A stretch of DNA of 64,000 bases, taken from Paenibacillus silviterrae. Lineage in GTDB: Bacteria; Bacillota; Bacilli; Paenibacillales; NBRC-103111. A program made the translations under genes and the position numbers. The notes beneath the pieces are model-generated. The model was not told the DNA's origin and did no database searches. It saw nothing but the letters and a program-made list of their open reading frames with translations. Below, one piece after another: positions 53,721-61,878 of this stretch; position 1 is the first letter of the stretch; each line of letters starts with the position of its first letter. The stretch is taken from positions 434,001 to 498,000 of the forward strand of contig NZ_JASKUT010000001.1 of NCBI RefSeq assembly GCF_030167925.1, read 5' to 3'.

Positions 53721-53726
53721 TATAAT
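53721..53726 (+). promoter_or_regulatory. -10 box of the ABC-F leader transcript
   Basis: TATAAT is consensus; no good -35 is seen at the normal distance (TTGCAG at 53702 is only 13 bp away). It would start transcription about 290 bp before the ABC-F gene, leaving a long leader. Confidence 0.45.
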
Positions 53727-53764
53727 GAAACTTTCCCTTTCTCCCACCTGAGGGGGGCTATACA

Positions 53765-53831
53765 ATGGGGTTAATTGAGTGTGCGACGAATGATGAACGG
53801 AGTGATTAGGATAATGGAGCTTTCTTGCTAA
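53765..53831 (+). CDS. Two candidate leader peptides upstream of the ABC-F gene
   Basis: A 14-codon frame MGLIECATNDERSD (53765-53809) has a GGGGGG ribosome binding site 8 nt upstream. Four bases on, MELSC (53814-53831) covers the CTTTCTTGC stretch that can pair with the attenuator. Short leader peptides in such leaders make ribosomes stall in the presence of the drug; whether either is translated is not known. Confidence 0.4.
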
Positions 53832-53999
53832 TCGATTAAAACAAAAAAGCGATTTTTCGCCCATTGTTTTATTTGTGCTGCGCAAGAAAGTTACTGTATC
53901 CTTTCACTCAAGCGATATATCCTCATCCTCCCTTTGTTTCGGGCTGGATTTGCTGTATTTCTTTGAGCTGCGAGAAGTAACTTTCTTGCGGCTCTTATT
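53820..53999 (+). promoter_or_regulatory. Probable attenuator of the ABC-F gene
   Basis: CGCAAGAAAGTTACT (53881-53895) and AGTAACTTTCTTGCG (53976-53990) are a perfect 15-bp inverted repeat, with GCTCTTATTTTTTT directly behind, as in an intrinsic terminator. GCAAGAAAG (53882-53890) can instead pair with an earlier CTTTCTTGC (53820-53828) inside the MELSC frame, giving mutually exclusive hairpins. A smaller GCGA/TCGC hairpin flanked by AAAACAA and TTGTTTT lies at 53837-53873. Confidence 0.65.
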
Positions 54000-54024
54000 T
54001 TTTTGAATACAGGAGGCTGGGATT

Positions 54025-55503
54025 ATGTCATTAATTAAGGTTACGAACCTGACGTTCGCCTATGAAGGCAGCTATGATACTATATTCGAAAAGGTCAGCT
54101 TTCACATCGATACCGATTGGAAGCTGGGGTTTACGGGAAGGAACGGCAGAGGCAAAACGACGTTTCTGAACCTGCTGCTAGGTAAGTATGAGTACAGCGG
54201 CACCATATCGGCCGGCGTCCGGTTCGAGTATTTTCCTTTTCCTGTCCCGAACAAGGAGCAGCATACGCTGGATGTGGTGGGCGACATGCTTACGGACTAC
54301 CAACACTGGGAGCTGCTGCGGGAGCTTTCCTTGCTGCAGGTAGCCGAGGACGTTTTGTACCGGCCTTTTGCATCGTTGTCCAACGGGGAGCAAACGAAGG
54401 TCATGCTTGCCGCCTTGTTTCTTAAGGAAAATCGGTTTCTGTTAATCGATGAGCCGACCAACCATCTGGATATGGACGGCCGAAGGCTGGTCAGTGATTA
54501 TCTGAAGACCAAACGCGGCTTTATTCTCGTTTCCCACGACAGGGCCTTTCTGGACAACTGTGTAGATCATATCCTGTCCATCAACAGGACCAATATTGAA
54601 ATACAAAAGGGGAATTTCTCTGATTGGTGGGAAAATAAACAGCGTCAGGATCACTTCGAGCTGGGGGAGAACGAGAAGCTTCGCAAAGATATCAGACGGT
54701 TGTCGGAAGCGGCGAAACGAACGAGCAGCTGGTCGCACGAGGTGGAGAAAACGAAAAACGGCACAACCAATTCCGGCTCCAAGGTAGACAAAGGCTATAT
54801 CGGCCACAAGGCTGCGAAAATGATGAAGCGCTCGAAGTCGATTGAGCAGCGGCAGCAATCCGCTCTGGAGGAAAAGTCGAAGCTATTGAAAAATATAGAA
54901 GCCTCAGAAAGCTTAAAGCTCACCCAGCTTCCGTATCATAAGCATCAGCTAGTCGAGCTGGAGCGGGTTTCGATGTATTACGGAGAGAAAAAGGTTTGCT
55001 CCGATGTAAGCTTTACGATCGGGCAAGGGGAGCGAATTGCGCTTTCCGGGAAAAATGGCTCGGGCAAATCGAGCATTCTGAAGCTCATCTGCGGTGAGGA
55101 GATGAACTATACCGGCACCTTTCGGAAAGGAAGTCAGCTGAAGCTGAGCTATGTATCGCAGGATACCTCGCATCTGCAGGGCAGCTTGACCGACTATGCA
55201 AGAAGCCACGGGATCGAGGAGAGTCTGTTTAAATCCATTTTGCGAAAGCTGGATTTTTCCAGAATTCAATTTGAAAAGGATATGTCCGCCTTCAGCGGCG
55301 GCCAGAAGAAGAAGGTGCTGATTGCCCGAAGTCTTTGCGAGAAGGCTCACTTGCTGGTGTGGGATGAGCCGCTGAACTTTATCGATATCATTTCCAGGAT
55401 GCAGATTGAAGAGCTGCTTCTCGAGTATGCCCCTACGATTCTCTTTGTGGAGCACGACAGGGAATTTTGCACAAATATCGCTACCAAAGTGGTTCAGCTG
55501 TAA
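54025..55503 (+). CDS. ABC-F ribosomal protection protein, Lsa-like
   Basis: 492 residues, two ABC ATPase domains in one chain and no membrane segment. Walker A GRNGRGKTTFL and GKNGSGKSSIL, signatures SLSNGEQ and AFSGGQKKK, Walker B FLLIDEPTNHLD and LLVWDEPLNF, and a charged linker (about residues 185-300) that reaches into the ribosome. The start MSLIKVTNLTFAYEGSYDTI is like Lsa proteins, which give resistance to lincosamides, streptogramin A and pleuromutilins by displacing the drug. The second D-loop reads EPLNFID, common in this group. ATG 54025 has AGGAGG upstream. The long attenuator leader fits drug-induced expression. The resistance phenotype is inferred from the family. Confidence 0.9.
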   Translation: MSLIKVTNLTFAYEGSYDTIFEKVSFHIDTDWKLGFTGRNGRGKTTFLNLLLGKYEYSGTISAGVRFEYFPFPVPNKEQHTLDVVGDMLTDYQHWELLRELSLLQVAEDVLYRPFASLSNGEQTKVMLAALFLKENRFLLIDEPTNHLDMDGRRLVSDYLKTKRGFILVSHDRAFLDNCVDHILSINRTNIEIQKGNFSDWWENKQRQDHFELGENEKLRKDIRRLSEAAKRTSSWSHEVEKTKNGTTNSGSKVDKGYIGHKAAKMMKRSKSIEQRQQSALEEKSKLLKNIEASESLKLTQLPYHKHQLVELERVSMYYGEKKVCSDVSFTIGQGERIALSGKNGSGKSSILKLICGEEMNYTGTFRKGSQLKLSYVSQDTSHLQGSLTDYARSHGIEESLFKSILRKLDFSRIQFEKDMSAFSGGQKKKVLIARSLCEKAHLLVWDEPLNFIDIISRMQIEELLLEYAPTILFVEHDREFCTNIATKVVQL

Positions 55504-55562
55504 TCTTCCCCAGTGTGACGGGTGGAAGTAACCCTTTAGCAGCCTAATAGGACCCCCAATGT

Positions 55563-55600
55563 AACCCACCGCCTGGTTCCTCACTAGGGTGGGTTATTTT
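55563..55600 (+). terminator. Terminator of the ABC-F gene
   Basis: AACCCACC (55563-55570) / GGTGGGTT (55588-55595) followed by ATTTTTG. Confidence 0.88.
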
Positions 55601-55619
55601 TGTCCTGCATTGTTCCCGA

Positions 55620-55651
55620 ATAAAATTCGCACATAAATAATGTACATTGTG
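55620..55651 (+). promoter_or_regulatory. Shared promoter/operator motif, copy 1 (system 3)
   Basis: ATTCGCACATAAATAATGTA followed by CATTGTG matches 59094-59125, ahead of the second permease gene, with few differences. Weaker similarity goes on to about 55683 (GATACCGTAGGGATAC). Probably the binding site of the system 3 regulator or a shared promoter. Confidence 0.6.
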
Positions 55652-55721
55652 AAATCGCTTCCTTCCTGATACCGTAGGGATACAGGGAGCTAGGGAAGCA
55701 GGTGCAATCCGTAAAGAAAGG

Positions 55722-56696
55722 ATGGGGCAATCCATGGTCAAAGCAATGGCTACGGCTCGCGGTGTCGGGGGTACACAGACGGGTACGGGATGGATAGCGA
55801 CGGTCAGAAAAGATTTCGTCAAAAACAAATATCTTTATCTTTTGGCGCTCGCGGGGATTGCGTATTACATTATTTTTAAGTATGTCCCCATGTACGGAGC
55901 GATCATTGCTTTCAAAAATTATTTGCCGTCAAAAGGGATATGGGGAAGCCCTTGGGTAGGGTTTAAGCATTTCGAGGACTTTTTCGGCAGCCATTATTTC
56001 TGGAGGATTTTGCGAAACACGCTGCTGATCAATGTGTATGAATTGCTCTTCGCCTTCCCGGCACCGATCATACTGGCGCTACTGTTGAACGAAGTACGGA
56101 GAACTGTCTTTAAGCGATTAGTGCAAACGGTTACATACCTGCCTCACTTTGTATCGATGGTTGTGATTTGCGGGATGCTGGTTGACTTTTCGCAAAAAGC
56201 CGGCCTGCTGACGACCATTCTGACCTGGTTTGGAATGGAACGCCAAAATCTTCTGCTGAACCCTGACTTTTTCCGTACGATCTTTATCGGCTCAGGCATT
56301 TGGCAGGGAATCGGCTGGGGCTCGATCATTTATTTGGCTGCGCTGACCTCCATCGACACACAGCTATACGATGCCGCTACGGTGGACGGCGCCGGGCGCT
56401 GGAAGCAAATGCTCCACGTGACCATACCGGGCATTATGCCGACCATTGTCATTTTGCTTATCCTGCAAATCGGGGGCATGATGAATGTAGGCTTTGAGAA
56501 AATCATTCTGCTCTACAATTCACAAACCTACGAAACGGCGGATGTAATTTCGAGCTTCGTGTACCGCAGAGGCATATTGGAGGCGAATTACAGCTACAGT
56601 ACCGCTGTAGGGCTGTTCAATTCCGCGGTGAACTTCCTGCTGCTGATCATTGCCAACCGGATTAGCCGGAAAGTGAATGAAACCAGTCTCTGGTAG
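55722..56696 (+). CDS. ABC sugar transporter permease 1 (LplB-type), system 3
   Basis: 324 residues (320 if started at ATG 55734). LYLLALAGIAYYIIFKYVPM then YGAIIAFKNYLPSKG, EAA loop YDAATVDGAGRWKQMLHVTI, six predicted helices. Its partner permease is not next to it: a GH95 gene of 2.3 kb and a second promoter motif lie between them. ATG 55722 has AAGAAAGG very close, so ATG 55734 behind GGGG may be the true start. Confidence 0.92.
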   Translation: MGQSMVKAMATARGVGGTQTGTGWIATVRKDFVKNKYLYLLALAGIAYYIIFKYVPMYGAIIAFKNYLPSKGIWGSPWVGFKHFEDFFGSHYFWRILRNTLLINVYELLFAFPAPIILALLLNEVRRTVFKRLVQTVTYLPHFVSMVVICGMLVDFSQKAGLLTTILTWFGMERQNLLLNPDFFRTIFIGSGIWQGIGWGSIIYLAALTSIDTQLYDAATVDGAGRWKQMLHVTIPGIMPTIVILLILQIGGMMNVGFEKIILLYNSQTYETADVISSFVYRRGILEANYSYSTAVGLFNSAVNFLLLIIANRISRKVNETSLW

Positions 56697-56737
56697 AAGG
56701 ACATGACACGTATTTCATTAGCAAAGGTGTGAAAGCA

Positions 56738-59044
56738 ATGAAGAACAAAATTTGGTTTAAAGAGCCTGCCGCAGATTGGAATGAAGCGCTCCCCTTGGGT
56801 AACGGCAGACTGGGAGCCATGGTGTTCGGCCAGCTAAGCAAGGAAAGAATTCAATTGAACGAAGACAGTGTTTGGTACGGAGGACCCCAGAACAGGGACA
56901 ATCCGGATGCTCTGGCGAATCTTCCGGCGATCCGCGAGCTGCTCTTTGAAGGCCGGCTTCGTGAGGCGCACCGGCTGGCGGAGACCGCGTTCTCGGGAAC
57001 TCCCTGCAGCCAGCGCCATTATATGACGGCCGGGGATCTGCTCCTGTTCATCGACGGGCACGAGGGAGAGGTGCAGCAGTATCGCCGGGAGCTGGATTTG
57101 GACCGTGCCGTTGCCTTAACGTCTTACGAGATTAATGGGCATAAGTACCGGAGGGAGGCCTTTATCAGTAATCCGGACGGGATTCTAAGCTTCCGTTTGG
57201 AAACCGACTCTCCTGATGGCATCTCTCTCTATGCTAGGCTTGACCGCAAGAAGGGCAAGTATGTTGACAAGGTAGGCAAAAGAGGAACCGATACGATCGT
57301 GATGCTGAACAGCTGTTATGGAACGGACGGAACGGATTATGCTCTCATGGTGCAGGCTTCGTCGGATACGGGGAAGGTCGAGACGATCGGAGAGCACATC
57401 GTGGTGTCCGGTGCAAGGGATATTACCTTCCGTATCGCCGCGGCAACGACGTTCCGAGCTGAAGAACCGGAGAAAGCATGCAGAATAGCGTTAGAGGCCG
57501 CGTCCGCCTACTCGTACCTGGAGCTGCTGCAAAGACACGTGGATGATCATCAGGCTTTATTCCGCCGGGTCTCCCTTGATTTGTCCGGGCCGACGGCATC
57601 TGCTGAAGCGTGTAACGAGCTGCCGACACCCGAGCGGATCGAGCGAATGAAGCTTGGAGAAGAGGATCATGAGCTGCTGGCGCTTTATTATCAGTTCGGC
57701 AGGTATCTGCTCATTGCCAGCAGCCGTCCGGGCTCGCTTCCGGCCAATCTGCAAGGCATATGGAATGACGAAATGAAGCCGCCTTGGGACAGTAAATATA
57801 CGATCAATATCAATACGCAAATGAATTATTGGTTAGCCGAGAGCTGCCATTTATCGGAGTGCCACGAGCCGTTGTTCGAGTTAATCGAGCGCATGCGGGA
57901 GCGGGGGCGCCGTACGGCATCGGTGATGTACGGCTGCCGCGGCTTCGTCGCCCATCATAATACGGACATTTGGGCGGATACGTCACCGCAGGATATTTAT
58001 CCGCCGGCAACGTACTGGACAATGGGGGCCGCCTGGCTGTGCCTGCACCTGTGGGAGCATTACCTGTTTACACAGGATCGCAGCTTCTTAGCCTCCGCTT
58101 ATGAAGCTATGAAGGAAGCGGCGCTGTTCTTCGTCGATTTCCTAACGGAAGCGCCTGACGGGCACCTTGTGACGGCTCCATCCGTTTCTCCAGAGAACCG
58201 GTATCGGCTGCCTAATGGCGAGTCGGGCACCCTGTGTTACGGTCCGGCCATGGACAGCCAGATCATTACGGAGCTGTTTCTCGGCTGCATCGAGGCGTCG
58301 AAGCTGCTGGGGAAGGATGAGACGTTTCGCGACGAGCTTGAGAGCATTCTGCTCAGGCTTCCGGCCACGAAGATCGGGAAGCACGGGCAAATCCAGGAGT
58401 GGCTTGATGATTACGAGGAGGCCGATCCGGGACACCGCCATATCTCTCACTTGTTCGCTCTGCACCCCGGAACGCAGATCAACCGATATGAAACGCCGGA
58501 GCTGGCTGAGGCAGCAGAGACGACGCTTCGGCGCAGGCTGGCAAACGGCGGAGGTCATACCGGGTGGAGCCGGGCTTGGATCATTAATTTCTGGGCTCGT
58601 TTGGAGAACGGGAACGAGGCCTATGAGCATCTGTGTAAGCTGCTCACGAAATCTACGCTGCCTAACCTGTTCGACAACCATCCTCCGTTCCAAATCGACG
58701 GTAATTTCGGAGGAAGCGCAGCTATCGCAGAGATGCTGCTGCAAAGTCATAGAGGCGAGCTTCATCTGCTCCCTGCGCTGCCGGATCGCTGGACGGAGGG
58801 CAGCATCCGCGGGATCAAGGCTCGAGGCGGATACACGGTCGATATCCATTGGGGTGACGGGAAGCTGAAGGAAGCCGTGTTCAGGGCCGCACATGATGGA
58901 GATTGCGTCATCAGGACACAGGAGCCGGTGACGGTACTAGACCAAGATCAGAAGGCTTATCCATACCGCAATAACGGGAATTCCAGCATTACCCTGCACC
59001 TAGTGGCCGGTCAATCCGTTCGAGTGTTACGGCATGTGCAGTAA
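56738..59044 (+). CDS. Glycoside hydrolase family 95 (alpha-L-fucosidase/galactosidase type)
   Basis: 768 residues without a signal peptide, so intracellular. N-terminal domain start WFKEPAADWNEALPLGNGRL then GAMVFGQ, and QLNEDSVWYGGP. The catalytic (alpha/alpha)6 region has NLQGIWNDEMKPPWDSKYTI with NINTQMNYWLAE (the two Asn that activate water), VSPEN (acid Glu) and FQIDGNFGGSAAIAEML (Asp). GH95 removes alpha-1,2-linked L-fucose or alpha-L-galactose, both found in plant xyloglucan and rhamnogalacturonan side chains. ATG 56738 is used because AAAGGTG is 8 nt upstream. It sits between the two permease genes, so its substrate is probably what the transporter brings in. Confidence 0.93.
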   Translation: MKNKIWFKEPAADWNEALPLGNGRLGAMVFGQLSKERIQLNEDSVWYGGPQNRDNPDALANLPAIRELLFEGRLREAHRLAETAFSGTPCSQRHYMTAGDLLLFIDGHEGEVQQYRRELDLDRAVALTSYEINGHKYRREAFISNPDGILSFRLETDSPDGISLYARLDRKKGKYVDKVGKRGTDTIVMLNSCYGTDGTDYALMVQASSDTGKVETIGEHIVVSGARDITFRIAAATTFRAEEPEKACRIALEAASAYSYLELLQRHVDDHQALFRRVSLDLSGPTASAEACNELPTPERIERMKLGEEDHELLALYYQFGRYLLIASSRPGSLPANLQGIWNDEMKPPWDSKYTININTQMNYWLAESCHLSECHEPLFELIERMRERGRRTASVMYGCRGFVAHHNTDIWADTSPQDIYPPATYWTMGAAWLCLHLWEHYLFTQDRSFLASAYEAMKEAALFFVDFLTEAPDGHLVTAPSVSPENRYRLPNGESGTLCYGPAMDSQIITELFLGCIEASKLLGKDETFRDELESILLRLPATKIGKHGQIQEWLDDYEEADPGHRHISHLFALHPGTQINRYETPELAEAAETTLRRRLANGGGHTGWSRAWIINFWARLENGNEAYEHLCKLLTKSTLPNLFDNHPPFQIDGNFGGSAAIAEMLLQSHRGELHLLPALPDRWTEGSIRGIKARGGYTVDIHWGDGKLKEAVFRAAHDGDCVIRTQEPVTVLDQDQKAYPYRNNGNSSITLHLVAGQSVRVLRHVQ

Positions 59045-59050
59045 ACAACC

Positions 59051-59083
59051 TTAGGTGGGAGCGGCATGCCGCTCTCACCCTAA
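59051..59083. terminator. Hairpin after GH95
   Basis: TTAGGTGGGAGCGGCAT pairs with ATGCCGCTCTCACCCTAA with one bulge. There is no T-run, so it may stall or protect the transcript rather than terminate it. Confidence 0.55.
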
Positions 59084-59093
59084 CCCTGCCTTG

Positions 59094-59125
59094 ATAAATT
59101 CGGCATATAAATATTGTGCATTGTG
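59094..59125 (+). promoter_or_regulatory. Shared promoter/operator motif, copy 2 (system 3)
   Basis: ATTCGGCATATAAATATTGT followed by GCATTGTG, nearly the same as 55620-55651, with further weak similarity (GGTACGGTTAGGGTGA) to about 59158. Confidence 0.6.
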
Positions 59126-59194
59126 CCACTCTGTTCAGGCTGGTACGGTTAGGGTGATGGTGCGAGCGGGAATTTCGTGCTTTTAACGAATATG

Positions 59195-59208
59195 TGCAAA
59201 CGGTTACA
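59195..59208. promoter_or_regulatory. cre-like site before the second permease of system 3
   Basis: TGCAAACGGTTACA fits TGWAANCGNTNNCA with one mismatch at the third base, like the site at 13026. It lies 60 bp before the permease start. Confidence 0.55.
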
Positions 59209-59267
59209 AAGATATTCTGAGCGCTTCCGGGTATCCGCAAATTTGGCCAATCAAGGGGATTGCAACC

Positions 59268-60143
59268 ATGATAAAAAGAAGCTTGGGTGATAAAATCTTT
59301 GATGCGTGCAATTATGTGCTTCTCAGTTTCCTAATGCTAGTGACCTTGTATCCTTTTCTCTTTGTGCTATTTGCTTCCTTAAGCACGCCGTCCGAGCTTG
59401 TTAAACAAACGGGGATCTTATGGAAGCCGATGGGCTTTTTTCTGGAAGGCTATAAGCTGGTTTTGAAAAATCCAATGATCGGCATCGGATATAAAAATAC
59501 GATGATTTATGTTACCATCGGAACGGTGCTGAACGTATTTTTCACCGCACTCTTTGCCTTTGTGCTTTCCCGAAAGGATCTGTATTGGAAAAAATACATG
59601 ATGATGATGATCGTATTTACGATGTTTTTCAGCGGAGGTCTCATTCCCGAATACATGCTGGTGAAAAATTTAGGGATGCTCGACACCAGGTGGTCCCTTA
59701 TTGTTCCCGGGTTAATTGCTACCTGGAACTTGATCATTATGCGTACCTCCTTCCAATCCATTCCCTATGAACTGGAGGAAGCCGCCAAAATTGACGGTGC
59801 CTCCGACTGGACGGTGTTCTGGAAGGTCATCATGCCGCTATCGGTTCCGCTTCTGGCCGTTATGGTCTTGTTCTACGGGGTGGCCCATTGGAATGCGTGG
59901 GCGAATGCCTTGATCTATCTGCGGGATCGGGAGCTGTTCCCTCTGCAGCTGGTGCTGCGTGAGATTTTGATTCAGAACAGCACCACGGAGACAACCAATT
60001 TATCGACGGCAAGCGATCCATTCCTGGGGGAGGTCGTGAAGTATGCCACCATCATTGTCGCAACGCTTCCGATTTTGGTTGTGTATCCGCTCATCCAGAA
60101 GCATTTTACCAAAGGAGTCATGATTGGCGCTTTGAAAGGATAA
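59268..60143 (+). CDS. ABC sugar transporter permease 2 (LplC-type), system 3
   Basis: 291 residues. MIKRSLGDKIFDACNYVLLS start, EAA loop LEEAAKIDGASDWTVFWKVI, ending HFTKGVMIGALKG, six predicted helices. AAGGGGA precedes the ATG. Partner of the permease at 55722 although separated by GH95 and its own promoter motif. Confidence 0.93.
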   Translation: MIKRSLGDKIFDACNYVLLSFLMLVTLYPFLFVLFASLSTPSELVKQTGILWKPMGFFLEGYKLVLKNPMIGIGYKNTMIYVTIGTVLNVFFTALFAFVLSRKDLYWKKYMMMMIVFTMFFSGGLIPEYMLVKNLGMLDTRWSLIVPGLIATWNLIIMRTSFQSIPYELEEAAKIDGASDWTVFWKVIMPLSVPLLAVMVLFYGVAHWNAWANALIYLRDRELFPLQLVLREILIQNSTTETTNLSTASDPFLGEVVKYATIIVATLPILVVYPLIQKHFTKGVMIGALKG

Positions 60144-60198
60144 TGCCCGATCTGGTTTCCCTATTCCATTTATACGGTGAAAGAGAGGAAGTTTCCCT

Positions 60199-61800
60199 AT
60201 GAACAAAAAACAAGCAACGGGTCTTTTGGTAACGCTCACTTTTGGCATCGGGGCGATTGCAGGGTGCTCCGGCGGTGCGGAGGGTACGAACACACAGTCG
60301 GGTAATGGCACCGGAACGAACGCAGGTCCGGCGGAGCTGACCTTTTTCATGAATACGAACCTGACGGCCAAAGCGGTGAAGGGCTTTGAGGACATCGAGG
60401 CCTTCAAGGAAATCCAAAAGCGAACGAATACGAAGATTAAATTCCAGCAGCCCGGCGACGGTTCGCAATTCAACATTATGCTGGCTTCGGGCACGTATCC
60501 CGACATTGTGTACGCCCCAAACAATTACCCGGGGGGCATTGCCAAGCTGGTGCAGGATGGCGTTGCCATTAAGCTCAACGATCTGATTGACAAACACGCT
60601 CCGAATTATAAAAAATTGTTGAACGATCATCCAGAGATCCGTAAGCAGGTCGTTCTGGATGACGGGACGATCGCGAAATTCCCGCAAATCGATATCGATC
60701 TTCACCGGGTCTCCTATTCCGGACAAATGGTCAGAGAGGATTGGCTGAAAAAAGTCGGGCTGAAGGCGCCAACGACCATCGATGAATGGTATACTGTTCT
60801 TAAAGCCTTCAAAGAGAAGGACCCGAACGGGAACGGGATGAATGACGAGATTCCTCTGGGCGACCGCGGTGACGGTCTGGGCAGTATTAGCTCCTTTGCG
60901 ACGAGCTGGGGGATCCTAGCCGATCGTTTCCACCTCCATGCCAAAACGGGCAAGGTAACCTTCGGACCGATCGAGCCGGAGTTCAAAAGCTATGTTTCCA
61001 CCTTAAACAAATGGTTTAAAGAAGGACTGATTGATTCCGAATTTGCTGCGACGGACCGGAAAGCGTTCGAGGCCAAATTTGCTAAAAATACGATCGGTGC
61101 CTATGGTGGAGTGATAAGTGGAATCAATACCTTCAAGGATCAGATGAAAGGAAATCTGCCGGACTTCAAGCTAATCGGAGTGGCTCCGCCTATCGGGCCA
61201 GCCGGTAAATCCTACAGCAATCACTCGCAAATGGTTCAGAATGTTCCGCTGGACGGCGCGTTCATCAGCTCCCAAGCGAAGGACCCGGTTGCGGCGATCA
61301 AGCTGCTGGATTTCATGATCGGTTCGGAGGGCAGCGATCTTCAGAACTGGGGCATCGAGGGGAAAAGCTATAAGGTGGAGAACGGGAAGAAGATCTTCAC
61401 GGATGAAGTGTTCAAAAATCCGGACGGCTTCGAACCGACGGAAGCGGTCAAGAAATATGCATTGCCGACCTCCGGGATGGTCAAGGTGATGGATTATCAT
61501 GCCTGGGCAGCCTTCGAATTACGGTATCCCGAAGCGGTTGAGGCCAATGATACCTGGTTCAAGGCCGATCGGTCCCTCTTGGTTCCTCCGTTATCTCTTA
61601 ACGGTGAGGAAAGCCAGCGGCTCGGCAGCATCATGAGCGAGGTGAATACCTATGTGAAGGAAATGTGGATCAAATTCATCATGGGTACGGAGCCGGTTGA
61701 GAACTACGACAAATTTGTCGCTACCTTAAAGAAGATGGGTATTGAGGAGGCTGTAAAAATTCAACAGGCAGCCTACGACCGATACCAAAACCGAAAATAA
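60199..61800 (+). CDS. Solute-binding lipoprotein (LplA-type), system 3
   Basis: 533 residues. Signal peptide and lipobox IGAIAGCSGG, Gly/Thr-rich linker, then TFFMNTNLTAKAVKGFEDIE, VREDWLKKVGLKAPTTIDEW and EKDPNGNGMNDEIPLGDRGD (a Ca-binding-like loop found in this family). The C-terminal WIKFIMGTEPVENYDKFVAT is typical. AGAGAGGAAG lies before the ATG. Same unit as the preceding permease. Confidence 0.93.
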   Translation: MNKKQATGLLVTLTFGIGAIAGCSGGAEGTNTQSGNGTGTNAGPAELTFFMNTNLTAKAVKGFEDIEAFKEIQKRTNTKIKFQQPGDGSQFNIMLASGTYPDIVYAPNNYPGGIAKLVQDGVAIKLNDLIDKHAPNYKKLLNDHPEIRKQVVLDDGTIAKFPQIDIDLHRVSYSGQMVREDWLKKVGLKAPTTIDEWYTVLKAFKEKDPNGNGMNDEIPLGDRGDGLGSISSFATSWGILADRFHLHAKTGKVTFGPIEPEFKSYVSTLNKWFKEGLIDSEFAATDRKAFEAKFAKNTIGAYGGVISGINTFKDQMKGNLPDFKLIGVAPPIGPAGKSYSNHSQMVQNVPLDGAFISSQAKDPVAAIKLLDFMIGSEGSDLQNWGIEGKSYKVENGKKIFTDEVFKNPDGFEPTEAVKKYALPTSGMVKVMDYHAWAAFELRYPEAVEANDTWFKADRSLLVPPLSLNGEESQRLGSIMSEVNTYVKEMWIKFIMGTEPVENYDKFVATLKKMGIEEAVKIQQAAYDRYQNRK

Positions 61801-61809
61801 TGACAGCAT

Positions 61810-61838
61810 GGGCTGGATACAACCTGGGTATCCAGCCC
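61810..61838 (+). terminator. Hairpin between the lipoprotein and the system 3 regulator
   Basis: GGGCTGGATAC (61810-61820) / GTATCCAGCCC (61828-61838), perfect 11-bp stem, but no T-run behind it; partial read-through into the regulator gene is possible. Confidence 0.6.
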
Positions 61839-61878
61839 TGCATTCCGTTCGTACCCTGTCCGTGAGAGGAGGAGCCCT

